From BOKV01 sp049289295 (lineage in GTDB: Bacteria > Pseudomonadota > Alphaproteobacteria > Rhizobiales > Rhizobiaceae), in NCBI GenBank assembly GCA_049289295.1, contig JBATLL010000099.1, forward strand, positions 1 through 64,000: a DNA stretch of 64,000 nt. Reading direction: 5' to 3'. Numbering within the stretch: the first letter of the stretch is position 1; the number at the start of each line of letters is the position of its first letter. Positions 53,280 through 61,725 of the stretch are shown one piece after another. The translations under genes and the position numbers were made by a program. The notes beneath the pieces were generated by a model, which saw only the letters and a program-made list of their open reading frames with translations, was not told the DNA's origin and did no database searches.

Positions 53280-55685
53280 TCACTGGCTGTCTTCAAGCGA
53301 ATATTTGTAATCGTAATCCCCGATGGTTCTCAGGCCGAAACGAAACAGCACTGAGGTTTCCGTCGTGTCGCCGGAATAGCGTGGCTCCGTGCGGTTATAG
53401 GCTACGGAGAAGGAATAGCAGCTGTCGTCATAGGCGACACCAAATCCATGCGAATAAAGCCGCGACTGCGCAAGGTCATAGGAGAATGAGCCAAAGCCGC
53501 GCCACGTGTCGGTCAGCTTTAGGCTCGCCGAACCATTGGCTTCATGGCGATCATCGGCATAGCCGTAATTGGGCTGCGCACCGATGAACGTGTAGGAGCC
53601 GCTAAGCGCCACGATGGGCGTTGCGTAGCGCGCAACAGCTTCGCCACGGCGGAAGGAGAAGTTGTTCTCGTCGAAGCGCCCGCCAAGGCCGAAGGTCAGG
53701 CCATGGCCATTGTTGATGTTGGCGCCAAGGACATAGTCGGAGCGGTCCGTTTCCAGACCCGATTCAAGCCCCGCATTGACAAGGTCCTGTCCGCCTGCGG
53801 CGAAGGAATTCTTGCCCGCCAGATGGTAGGACTGGCCGCCCGACACGTTGATGGTCGCGCCATTGAGATAGCTTGCCGAATAGCGGAAGCCGACATTGGC
53901 GCGCGTGCCGCCTTCGATACGGTCGTAGCCTGAGAACTTGTCACGCTCGAATAGATTGCTGGCGTCGAACACGAGGCTCTGGGCGTCCTCGTTCGGGAAT
54001 TCGCCGATATGCGTTTCGTCAGGCCGTACGATGATCTGTGCGACTGGTTCGAAAACATGCGTCGCATAGGCATCCTGCGCGATCATCGGGTAGCGGATTT
54101 CAAGCATCCCGCTCGCCATGCCGCGGAACAGCGAATCGTTGGAAGTCAGCGGATTGCTGACCGATGCCAGATTGTCCGTGTTCTGCCAGATGGCGTCTGC
54201 CCGTCCGCTCAGTGAAGCCGTGACGACCGCCCCATTGACGATCTCGCTGCGCTTCCATTCGCTTTCCATCGCAAGGCGCGCATTCTGACCGGCAATGCCA
54301 TGGAACCGCTCGTTGGCTGGCACCGTGACGGCATTGTCATTGTTGAAGATCTGCGATTCCGAACGGTGGATGTTGCGGAAATTCACATCCAGCGAAACTT
54401 CACCACCGGCAACCGGATAGTCCGATACTCGGTTATAGTCGAGCACCGGCAGCGCATTGCCCTGCTGGTCCTGCAATTTCTGAATGCCGGGCGTCGTTGG
54501 ATCCTGGTCGAACAGATCCTGCTGGACGAGGAACTGCTGCGCGCGCAGATCGAAATAATTCTTGCCCGCCAGGCCGATCAGGTAGACTTCGTTCGTCACA
54601 TCGCGACCGTTGAAGCGGTTCAGGTTGTAGGTAAGCGCAAAATCCTCATCGGACTGCCACAGCGCATTCCAGCCGAACTTCCAGCGTGAATTCAGGTTGA
54701 ACTGGCCGGTGGTCATGACTGCCAGGCGATCGGTGTGATGCGAATCGATCGTCGATGCCTTGAAGTCGTTCGGGTTCTTCTGGTTGATGCCTGCAATGCG
54801 CAGATTGTACTGGCCGGTTTCGGTCCTGTGGCGCCATTCGGCTTCGCCGAGGAAGCCCTGGTTGGACAGGTAGGTGCCCGAGAAGGTCAGGTCGTAATTG
54901 GGGGCGAGCGCCAGGAAATAGCTGTTCTTCATGCCAAAGCCGAGATTTTCGGAAAAGCTCGGTGTCGGGGTCAGAAATCCGGACTGGCGCTTGACCGCCG
55001 GATCAGCATGGCTGAAGCGCGGCAGATAGGCGATCGGCTTGCCATAAAGTTCGAAGCTTGCGCCTTCATACTCCACCCTGCGGGTGCGGTTGTTTATCAC
55101 CACGCGGTTGGCGCGGATCTGCCACAATGGCGGCTTGGTCGGGTCTTCCTTGCACGGTTCGCAAGCAGTGTAGACACCATGGTTGAAAACCGCGATCTCG
55201 CCGTCGCGCCGTTCCGCACTTTCGGCGGCAAACCGGGTATTGTCGGCGGTCTCGACCCGCAGCGATGAAACGAATCCATCCCTGAAATCATCCGTTACAT
55301 CGATTTCCTCGGCAAAGATGCGCGATCCGTTCGGCTCGAGAATCTCGACATTGCCGGAGGCAACGACACGGCCCGATGACCGCGAATAGGTGACGCGCTG
55401 CGCCACCAGCGTATAGCCGTCATAGGCGATCTGCACGTTGCCTACGGCCGACACGGTGTTCGTATCATTGTCATAAACGACATTGTCGGCTTCCAGCAGC
55501 ATCTGGGCATTCGGGTTGGAAGACTGCGAACCGAACACCATATCGCTGGCGCTCTGCGCGCGTGCCGTGCCCGGTATGCCGCCAAGGCCAAGAAGGACGC
55601 CAAGCACAACAAGACCACCCGACGACACAACGCGCCCGGGCAACCGCTTGCCACTTCCTTTCAGCCAACCCGGAAGATCAGCCAT
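53280..55685 (-). CDS. lptD: LPS-assembly outer-membrane protein LptD
   Basis: 801 residues. Signal peptide (about 1-45, ending in ARAQ), an LptA-like jellyroll (about 58-170, LLEADNVVYDNDTNTVSAVG, VASGNVEILEPNGSRIFAEE), then a long beta-barrel with alternating YxFxYxL-like strands and a terminal SLED. Inserts LPS into the outer leaflet together with LptE. ATG 55685 has CAGGAGG in front and overlaps the lptG stop (TGATG). It lies downstream of lptF-lptG and upstream of the surA-like chaperone, giving an LPS-export operon. Confidence 0.93.
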   Translation of the reverse strand: MADLPGWLKGSGKRLPGRVVSSGGLVVLGVLLGLGGIPGTARAQSASDMVFGSQSSNPNAQMLLEADNVVYDNDTNTVSAVGNVQIAYDGYTLVAQRVTYSRSSGRVVASGNVEILEPNGSRIFAEEIDVTDDFRDGFVSSLRVETADNTRFAAESAERRDGEIAVFNHGVYTACEPCKEDPTKPPLWQIRANRVVINNRTRRVEYEGASFELYGKPIAYLPRFSHADPAVKRQSGFLTPTPSFSENLGFGMKNSYFLALAPNYDLTFSGTYLSNQGFLGEAEWRHRTETGQYNLRIAGINQKNPNDFKASTIDSHHTDRLAVMTTGQFNLNSRWKFGWNALWQSDEDFALTYNLNRFNGRDVTNEVYLIGLAGKNYFDLRAQQFLVQQDLFDQDPTTPGIQKLQDQQGNALPVLDYNRVSDYPVAGGEVSLDVNFRNIHRSESQIFNNDNAVTVPANERFHGIAGQNARLAMESEWKRSEIVNGAVVTASLSGRADAIWQNTDNLASVSNPLTSNDSLFRGMASGMLEIRYPMIAQDAYATHVFEPVAQIIVRPDETHIGEFPNEDAQSLVFDASNLFERDKFSGYDRIEGGTRANVGFRYSASYLNGATINVSGGQSYHLAGKNSFAAGGQDLVNAGLESGLETDRSDYVLGANINNGHGLTFGLGGRFDENNFSFRRGEAVARYATPIVALSGSYTFIGAQPNYGYADDRHEANGSASLKLTDTWRGFGSFSYDLAQSRLYSHGFGVAYDDSCYSFSVAYNRTEPRYSGDTTETSVLFRFGLRTIGDYDYKYSLEDSQ

Positions 55686-56776
55686 CAGCCATCCTCCTGG
55701 TGCAACAAGATGCTTGTTCCGAACAATATAGCCACGACAGAAGGGGACCACGCTGCCACGATTGGCGGCACGATCCCGTTACTCCCCAGGGAAACTACCA
55801 ATTTCGTTACGGTATAAAGCACGAAGCCGCTCAGGATGCCACCCAAAATCAGCCTTCCGAGCTGGCCAAATCGGACAAAACGCAGCGTCACGGTTGCCGC
55901 GATAAGCACCATTGCAACCAGGAAAAGCGGCAGCGAGAGCAGGCTGTAGAACTGTACGACGTAAGGGTAGGGATTTCCACCTGCAAGAACCGCCATTCGG
56001 GCCGTGTCCATCAGGTTCCAGAACGGTACCGTATCCGAGCTCGACGTGACGCCAGCGAGGATCTCGCGCGACAGGTTGCTCGGCACGGAATAGCGCGCAT
56101 GTTTTTCCGCCGCAGCACCCGAACGCAACACGGTTGCATCCTCGAACAGCCACTTCTGCTCGTCGAAAATCGCGCTGCGCGCGTCGATTCGCTCCGCAAT
56201 CGCCTGGTTTGCATCGAATCGAAGCACCTTGACGTCGTCGAGAATGGCACCGCCCGAGCGCGCAATGCGTGCGTTGAGCACCGAATAGCCCGATTCGTCT
56301 TCCTGCTTGATCCAGTAGCCGGAAATCTCCGCGTTCTTCTGTCGCGCGACGCGATCAAAAATCGCGACTTCATACGCCTTGCTCTTCTCGAAGGAGGCTA
56401 TCGCCAGCGGATTGTAGATAAAGGCTGCAAACAGGCCAATCAGGACTGAAACGGCGCTGACCGGCATCAGGAACTGCCATGCCGATACGCCTGCCGCCCG
56501 CGCCACGACCAGTTCCATCTTCAGGTTGAGCTGTGTCAGCGTGATCATGGCGGCAAACAGGCATCCGAACGGGAACGCCTTGTCGATGAAGATGGGTGCC
56601 TTGAACAGCGACAGCATCAGCAGCGCGCCGACCTGGATATCGCTGGCTTCCGATGCCTTGCGCAACTGTTCGACGAAATCGACCATGATGATCAGCAGCA
56701 GCAGCGAGACCATCATGCCCAGCACGGTCTTGAAGTAGCGCGTCGCGATGTAGCCAAACAGCGTGCGGCCGATCAT
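55685..56776 (-). CDS. lptG: LPS export permease LptG
   Basis: 363 residues, YjgP/YjgQ family. Six membrane helices: three N-terminal (about 10-30, 60-80, 95-120) and three C-terminal (about 265-360), with a periplasmic jellyroll between (about 130-260). Typical segments: DFVEQLRKA, LNLKMELVVARAAGVSAWQF. Works with LptF and LptB to extract LPS from the inner membrane. ATG 56776 has GGAGGT in front and overlaps the lptF stop (ATGA). Confidence 0.93.
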   Translation of the reverse strand: MIGRTLFGYIATRYFKTVLGMMVSLLLLIIMVDFVEQLRKASEASDIQVGALLMLSLFKAPIFIDKAFPFGCLFAAMITLTQLNLKMELVVARAAGVSAWQFLMPVSAVSVLIGLFAAFIYNPLAIASFEKSKAYEVAIFDRVARQKNAEISGYWIKQEDESGYSVLNARIARSGGAILDDVKVLRFDANQAIAERIDARSAIFDEQKWLFEDATVLRSGAAAEKHARYSVPSNLSREILAGVTSSSDTVPFWNLMDTARMAVLAGGNPYPYVVQFYSLLSLPLFLVAMVLIAATVTLRFVRFGQLGRLILGGILSGFVLYTVTKLVVSLGSNGIVPPIVAAWSPSVVAILFGTSILLHQEDG

Positions 56777-57981
56777 GCGCGCACCTCCATCTGGCGACGA
56801 CGCCAGGCGAGATAGCGGGCGTTGAGGCTGGCGATACGCTGCTCGATGGCAGCATTGTTCGCATCGATGCGCTTCTGCCATGAAGCGGGCAGGGAGACCG
56901 GACGGTTGGAAACAAGGAACCATGTCCCTGCAACAATGCCCGCGATCGGCAGGGCATAGACGAGCCACACCGCGGAAGCATCCGCCTTGGAGGCACTGAC
57001 CGCAGAAAAGGCAACGCCACGCAACAGCGTCACGCTGAGCATGGCGGCACCGATGGCCGATCCGTGACCCTGGCGGCTGGAACTTGCCTGGCCCGCAAAG
57101 GCCAGCATCAGCACGACATAGGCAAAGGGCCACAGCATTTCCGAAAAGCGCTCGTGAATTTGCGAGCGATAAAGCCCCGGTCGATCCTTGTAGAACGGGT
57201 CATCCGGATCGGGATCGAGCAACTGCGGCGTGGTGCGTTCCTTCGGCCGCAGATTGCCCACTTCAAGCTTGCGGGCAAAGGTCGACAGGTCGAACAGGTA
57301 GGAATCATAGCGGATCACGGTGACGTTATCGCTGTCCGGGGAACGCTGCTGGATCTCGCCATCCTTGAGTAGCAGGTAGGCTTCGCCATCCTTCTTGCTG
57401 ACGAAGCCCTTGGAAGCGGTGAAGATGAGGGACTTTCCCGCTTCACGTTCGTCCGAAATCAGGATCCCGGAAAGCACGCCACCTGTTTCGCGGCGCGCCA
57501 CGTGAAAGACGAGGCCATCCTCGATCTTCGAGAACTCGCCTTCGCGCACAAGCACTGAAACCAGGTCGGCGCGCATTTCGGTGGCAAATATCCGCAGGGT
57601 CACCAGGCTCCACGGCGAAACGAAGTGCCCGACAAGTCCGGTGAACAGGCTGCACAGGAGCGCCAGGATCAGCAATGGTTTTGCCAGCACCCAGCTTGAT
57701 GCGCCACTTGCATTCACGACCACGAGTTCGGAATTGCCGTTCATCGTGTTGACGGTGAACACGGTCGCCAGCAGCAGGCCGATCGGGATGACGGCGAGGA
57801 TCAGCATCGGTATGGCAAGTGTCGTCAGCGCCAGATAGGCGATGATCGTCTGGCCCTTCGTGGTGATGACGTCGATTTCCTTCAGCGCCTGGATGATCCA
57901 GACGACACCCGCGAGCGAGCCGAGCGTAATCAGGGCCGCAATGCCGGCGCGCCTGAATATGTACCACTCGATCAGCTTCAT
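56773..57981 (-). CDS. lptF: LPS export permease LptF
   Basis: 402 residues. Same fold as LptG: helices at about 12-32, 48-75, 95-118 and about 290-375, with a periplasmic domain between. Motifs: GNSELVVVNASGASSW and RFSEMLWPFAYVVLMLAFA. First gene of lptF-lptG-lptD. ATG 57981 (MKLIEWYIFRRA) is preceded by CAGGGA. The 404-bp intergenic region with pepA has a CtrA site. Confidence 0.92.
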   Translation of the reverse strand: MKLIEWYIFRRAGIAALITLGSLAGVVWIIQALKEIDVITTKGQTIIAYLALTTLAIPMLILAVIPIGLLLATVFTVNTMNGNSELVVVNASGASSWVLAKPLLILALLCSLFTGLVGHFVSPWSLVTLRIFATEMRADLVSVLVREGEFSKIEDGLVFHVARRETGGVLSGILISDEREAGKSLIFTASKGFVSKKDGEAYLLLKDGEIQQRSPDSDNVTVIRYDSYLFDLSTFARKLEVGNLRPKERTTPQLLDPDPDDPFYKDRPGLYRSQIHERFSEMLWPFAYVVLMLAFAGQASSSRQGHGSAIGAAMLSVTLLRGVAFSAVSASKADASAVWLVYALPIAGIVAGTWFLVSNRPVSLPASWQKRIDANNAAIEQRIASLNARYLAWRRRQMEVRA

Positions 57982-58385
57982 GCGGTCCCTGTTTGCCTTG
58001 GCCGGTGCTGCCGTTTGCGCCGTCCAGTGTCCCTGCCGCCCGCTATGACAACTGCACAGCCCTTGCGGCAATTTGAAGGCCTCTACTGCGCGCGATCGCA
58101 AGCCGCGCACCTGACGCCCTTTCCGATGGTTACCATCCCATTAAGCGTTCTCGCAGGGAATGGATAAAAAACGGCGAAAGGACAAGGTTAACAGGGATTT
58201 AAGCCGATTTTACACGATTGTTGCGAAACAGCCACGCGACAGGCGCCACATTCATGCTCCGGACGCTGCAATGGCTGATTTTGCCGGGAAGACAAGGCTC
58301 TGAAAAAGCGCTATTGAACCAATTCTCCCGTTCTGGGTGCGAATCCCCGGCATCCAGGCAGATGAAATCCTATCGAGGTCTCCGT
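57982..58385. other. Divergent lptF / pepA intergenic region
   Basis: 404 bp with no supported gene. It holds a palindrome GATGGT-T-ACCATC (58125-58137) and a full CtrA box (58188-58202). A tRNA-like stretch near 58282 was rejected. Confidence 0.5.
58188..58202. promoter_or_regulatory. CtrA binding site
   Basis: TTAA-CAGGGAT-TTAA matches exactly the CtrA consensus TTAA-N7-TTAA. It could control lptF (207 bp) or pepA (184 bp) in a cell-cycle manner. Confidence 0.6.
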
Positions 58386-59846
58386 ATGGCAAGAATTCCC
58401 GCAATCCAGTTCGCCAAGTCAGCCAGGTCTTCGGCAGGCGCAATCGTCGCCCTGTCCGGCAAGGATGGAGCTTTGCCACCAGCCGCCGCTGCCTTCGACA
58501 AGAATGGGCGTGTGAGCAAGGCCGTGAAGCTGGCCGAATTCAAGGGCAAGCTTGCCGCTGCACTCGAAGTCATCGTGCCTGCAGACGGCATTGATCGCCT
58601 CGTACTCATTGGCACCGGCGACGAATCTGCGGGCAAGCAACATGCCTGGATGAAAGTGGGCGGAAAGGCGCAGGCCGCCTGTGCACGGTCTGAAGAAGCG
58701 ATCATCTTTGCCGAGGGCATTGATGCTGGCGACGTCGCCGCTGTTGCCGCAGGCATCAAGCTCCGCGCCTATGCTTTCGATGCCTACAAGACCAAGGACA
58801 AGAAAGAAGCCAGGCTCACGCGCGTCACGATTTCCTGTGACGATCCGGCTGGCGCGAAGAAGGCATGGAAGGCTCTTGGCGGCGTGACGGATGGTGTCAT
58901 CACGGCCCGCGATCTTGTCAACGAGCCAGCCAATACGCTTGGTCCGGTTGAATTTGCAACGCGCGCGAAAGCCCTTGAAAAACAAGGTGTTGAGATTGAA
59001 ATTCTCGACGAGAAGGCGATGCGCAAGCTGAAGATGGGATCACTCCTCGGCGTCGCCCAGGGCTCGGTTCGCCCGCCGCGCATGGTCATCATGCGCTGGA
59101 ATGGCGGCAAGGCGAAGGATCAGCCCGTTGCCTTCATCGGCAAGGGCGTTGTCTTCGACACGGGCGGCATTTCCATCAAGCCCGCCGCAGGCATGGAAGA
59201 CATGAAGGGTGACATGGGCGGGGCTGCCGCTGTCACCGGCCTGATGCACGCGCTTGCCGCGCGCAAGGCGAAAGCCAACGTCATCGGCATCATCGGACTT
59301 GTCGAGAACATGCCGGATGGCAACGCGCAGCGCCCCGGCGATATCGTGACATCCATGTCCGGTCAGACCATCGAGGTAATCAACACCGATGCGGAAGGCC
59401 GCCTCGTTCTGGCCGACGCGCTCTGGTATTGCCAGGAGCGGTTCAAGCCGCGTTTCATGGTCAATCTTGCCACGCTGACAGGTGCGATCATGGTTGCCCT
59501 CGGCCAGTCGCATGCGGGTCTGTTCTCGAACAATGACGAACTGGCCGAAAACCTGACCAAGGCAGGCAAGGACACCGGCGAAAGTGTATGGCGCATGCCA
59601 TTGGGTGCGGAGTACGACAAGATGATCGATTCGACCTTCGCTGACATGAAGAATGTCGGCGGGCGCTTTGGCGGTGCGATCACCGCCGCACAGTTCCTGC
59701 AGCGTTTCGTCAATGACGTGCCATGGGCCCATCTGGACATTGCCGGCACGGCAATGGGCTCGCCCAAGAACGAATACAGCCAGTCCTGGGGTTCGGGATA
59801 TGGCGTTCGCCTGCTCGACCGGCTTGTCGCCGATCACTACGAATAG
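58386..59846 (+). CDS. pepA: Leucyl aminopeptidase (M17)
   Basis: 486 residues. Metal and catalytic motifs: GKGVVFDTGGISIKPAAGME (about 253-272) and the signature NTDAEGRLVLADA (about 338-350); active-site Lys and Arg are included. Cytosolic hexameric zinc/manganese peptidase; in some bacteria it also binds DNA. ATG 58386 has GAGG upstream. holC starts 17 bp later, as in many proteobacteria. Confidence 0.93.
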   Translation: MARIPAIQFAKSARSSAGAIVALSGKDGALPPAAAAFDKNGRVSKAVKLAEFKGKLAAALEVIVPADGIDRLVLIGTGDESAGKQHAWMKVGGKAQAACARSEEAIIFAEGIDAGDVAAVAAGIKLRAYAFDAYKTKDKKEARLTRVTISCDDPAGAKKAWKALGGVTDGVITARDLVNEPANTLGPVEFATRAKALEKQGVEIEILDEKAMRKLKMGSLLGVAQGSVRPPRMVIMRWNGGKAKDQPVAFIGKGVVFDTGGISIKPAAGMEDMKGDMGGAAAVTGLMHALAARKAKANVIGIIGLVENMPDGNAQRPGDIVTSMSGQTIEVINTDAEGRLVLADALWYCQERFKPRFMVNLATLTGAIMVALGQSHAGLFSNNDELAENLTKAGKDTGESVWRMPLGAEYDKMIDSTFADMKNVGGRFGGAITAAQFLQRFVNDVPWAHLDIAGTAMGSPKNEYSQSWGSGYGVRLLDRLVADHYE

Positions 59847-59863
59847 ACACCGCGAAAGGCACG

Positions 59864-60313
59864 ATGGCTGAAGTCCTGTTCTATCACCTGACCGAACGAA
59901 AACTCGAGGATGTGCTTCCCGGCCTGGTCGAGAAGAGCCTCGAGCGGGGATGGAAGGCTGTTGTTCAGGCTGGCTCGAAGGAGCGCCTTGAAGTGCTTGA
60001 CGCACATTTGTGGACCTATTCAGACGAAAGCTTCCTTCCGCACGCCATGGTGCGTGACGGTACGCAAGAGCGCCAGCCAGTCTGGCTGACGCTGGAGGAC
60101 GACAATCCCAACGGGGCCAGCATCCGTTTCATGGTCGATGGCGCAACGCCCCCTTCGCTCGATTCCTATGTGCGCGGGGTCTACATTTTCGATGGCTATG
60201 ACAATAGCGCGGTCGAACATGCCCGCGAACGCTGGAAGGTGGAAAAAGCCGCCGGTCATGCCGTCACCTACTGGCAGCAGGACACACAGGGCAGGTGGGA
60301 GAAGAAGGCGTGA
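59864..60313 (+). CDS. holC: DNA polymerase III subunit chi
   Basis: 149 residues. Typical start EVLFYHLTERKLEDVLPGLV and the core VVQAGSKERLEVLDAHLWTY, FLPHAMVRDG, GVYIFDGYD. Links the clamp loader to single-stranded DNA-binding protein. ATG 59864 follows GAAAGG. Its stop overlaps the GTG of the methyltransferase (GTGA). Confidence 0.93.
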   Translation: MAEVLFYHLTERKLEDVLPGLVEKSLERGWKAVVQAGSKERLEVLDAHLWTYSDESFLPHAMVRDGTQERQPVWLTLEDDNPNGASIRFMVDGATPPSLDSYVRGVYIFDGYDNSAVEHARERWKVEKAAGHAVTYWQQDTQGRWEKKA

Positions 60314-61041
60314 CGAAGACGCCTGTTCACAGCGATGCCTTCCTGAAACGGCGCGAAGAGCTCAAGGCGCGACTGGATCCCCTCGACCCGGCACTTTCGT
60401 CTGGTGATGCATCCGGCCCGCAGGATCGCATGCGGTTCTTTGATGCCGTCTACGCTCTTGCGGATGGAGATGCAGCGGCGGTCCCATGGGCTGATCTTGC
60501 ACCAAAACACGAGTTGTCCCAATGGCTTGCGGAAAATCCGGTTAACAGGAGCAAGACTGCTCCAACAGCCATCGACGTGGCTGCGGGTCTGGGCGACAAC
60601 GCCGTCGCCATTGCGGAAGCTGGCTATCGAACGACAGCGTTTGACCTTTCGCAGGGTGCAATCGATTGGGCGAGCAGGCGATTTGCCGACAGTTCGGTTT
60701 CATGGCAGGTGGCCGACCTGCTCGACCCGCCTGCGGAATGGCAGGGTGCCTTCGATCTTGTCCATGAATGCTACACTCTGCAGGCGGTGCCGCCTTCAAT
60801 GCTCGAAGCTGTGACACGCGGCGTTGCAGCGCTCGTGGCACCAGGCGGCACACTGCTGGTCTACACCCGAATTCGCGCCGAAGGGCAGGACGCGGACGGT
60901 CCGCCCTGGCCGCTTCTGGAACGCGAGGCCATGCGTTTCGAGACACTCGGATTCACTCTGGTGTCGCGCAAGGCCTTTGCCATCGAACGGCCAGGCCGGT
61001 CCATTCCACACTGGTTCTGTGTCTGGAAAAGGGAGGCGTGA
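60310..61041 (+). CDS. SAM-dependent methyltransferase, unknown substrate
   Basis: 243 residues, class I methyltransferase. SAM motif I is IDVAAGLGDNAVAIAEAGY (about 94-112), motif II AFDLSQGAIDWA, and post-motif LVHECYTLQAVP. Related to small-molecule methyltransferases; substrate unknown. GTG 60310 overlaps the holC stop and has GGGAGAAG ahead, so translation is coupled to holC. Confidence 0.82.
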   Translation: MTKTPVHSDAFLKRREELKARLDPLDPALSSGDASGPQDRMRFFDAVYALADGDAAAVPWADLAPKHELSQWLAENPVNRSKTAPTAIDVAAGLGDNAVAIAEAGYRTTAFDLSQGAIDWASRRFADSSVSWQVADLLDPPAEWQGAFDLVHECYTLQAVPPSMLEAVTRGVAALVAPGGTLLVYTRIRAEGQDADGPPWPLLEREAMRFETLGFTLVSRKAFAIERPGRSIPHWFCVWKREA

Positions 61042-61043
61042 AC

Positions 61044-61658
61044 ATGCGCGTGATTGCGATATTGCTGCTGATCGCAGGCATTGGTGTCGCCTTCGTCTGG
61101 CCTTCGCTTGTCATGCGCAATTCTGGCGAAGGTGGCGACACGGTCCTTGTCTTCGACCGCACGGATGGCGGTTGGCAACAGGGCTGGAGAGCAGCCACCA
61201 TCCAGCTGTCGCCAAAGGACAATCCGGTCCGCCTCATGATCGAGGCCAGGTTCCTTCCGGGCCTGAAATTCGATGCCGCCACCACCGATATGGAAATTTC
61301 GCTGGCGCGTGGCGGCACAGTGGTTCTGGAAGGGCTGTTCGAGTTGCCGCTGCCCACCGATGCAGGCAGCAACGCCCCGACCCTTGGTTCCAGCATGGTG
61401 ACGCCCGAGTTCGATATTGCCGAGGCGGGAAGCTACACGATCTTCGTGCGCTCCACCGAAAGCAGGGACATTAACTTCGCGGAAGTTCGTGCTTCCACGC
61501 GCTCCAATGTTGCTGTGCCCGATGATTCCCTGCGAACGCCCGCCTTCGCGGCCATTGGCCTGGGGATCATCCTGCTTGTTCTTGACCGTTTGACCTCGAA
61601 GCGGCGCAAGGGAAGGGGGCGCAAACAGACCGCCAGCAGATGGGGCAGGCGACGCTAG
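61044..61658 (+). CDS. Two-helix membrane protein with a beta-rich periplasmic domain
   Basis: 204 residues. Helices at about 3-21 and 165-185; between them a beta-rich domain (about 30-160, ATIQLSPKDNPVRLMIEARF, GSYTIFVRSTESRD). The tail is strongly basic (SKRRKGRGRKQ...). No recognised domain and no function. ATG 61044 follows GGGAGG; GTG 61038 is an alternative. Two bp after the methyltransferase stop, so the pair may be functionally linked. Confidence 0.65.
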   Translation: MRVIAILLLIAGIGVAFVWPSLVMRNSGEGGDTVLVFDRTDGGWQQGWRAATIQLSPKDNPVRLMIEARFLPGLKFDAATTDMEISLARGGTVVLEGLFELPLPTDAGSNAPTLGSSMVTPEFDIAEAGSYTIFVRSTESRDINFAEVRASTRSNVAVPDDSLRTPAFAAIGLGIILLVLDRLTSKRRKGRGRKQTASRWGRRR

Positions 61659-61725
61659 GCATCAAGTGCCGTGGCGTCAGGCCCTCGCTGAGAGCCGCCC
61701 TTTCCCGAAATCCCACTGAGTGCGA

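Noticed and set aside
58282..58356. tRNA-like stretch: 7-bp acceptor-like arms TGCCGGG/CCCGGCA followed by TCCA, 75 nt in total
   Set aside because: No D-arm, anticodon arm or TTCRA T-loop can be formed; the arms are probably coincidental.
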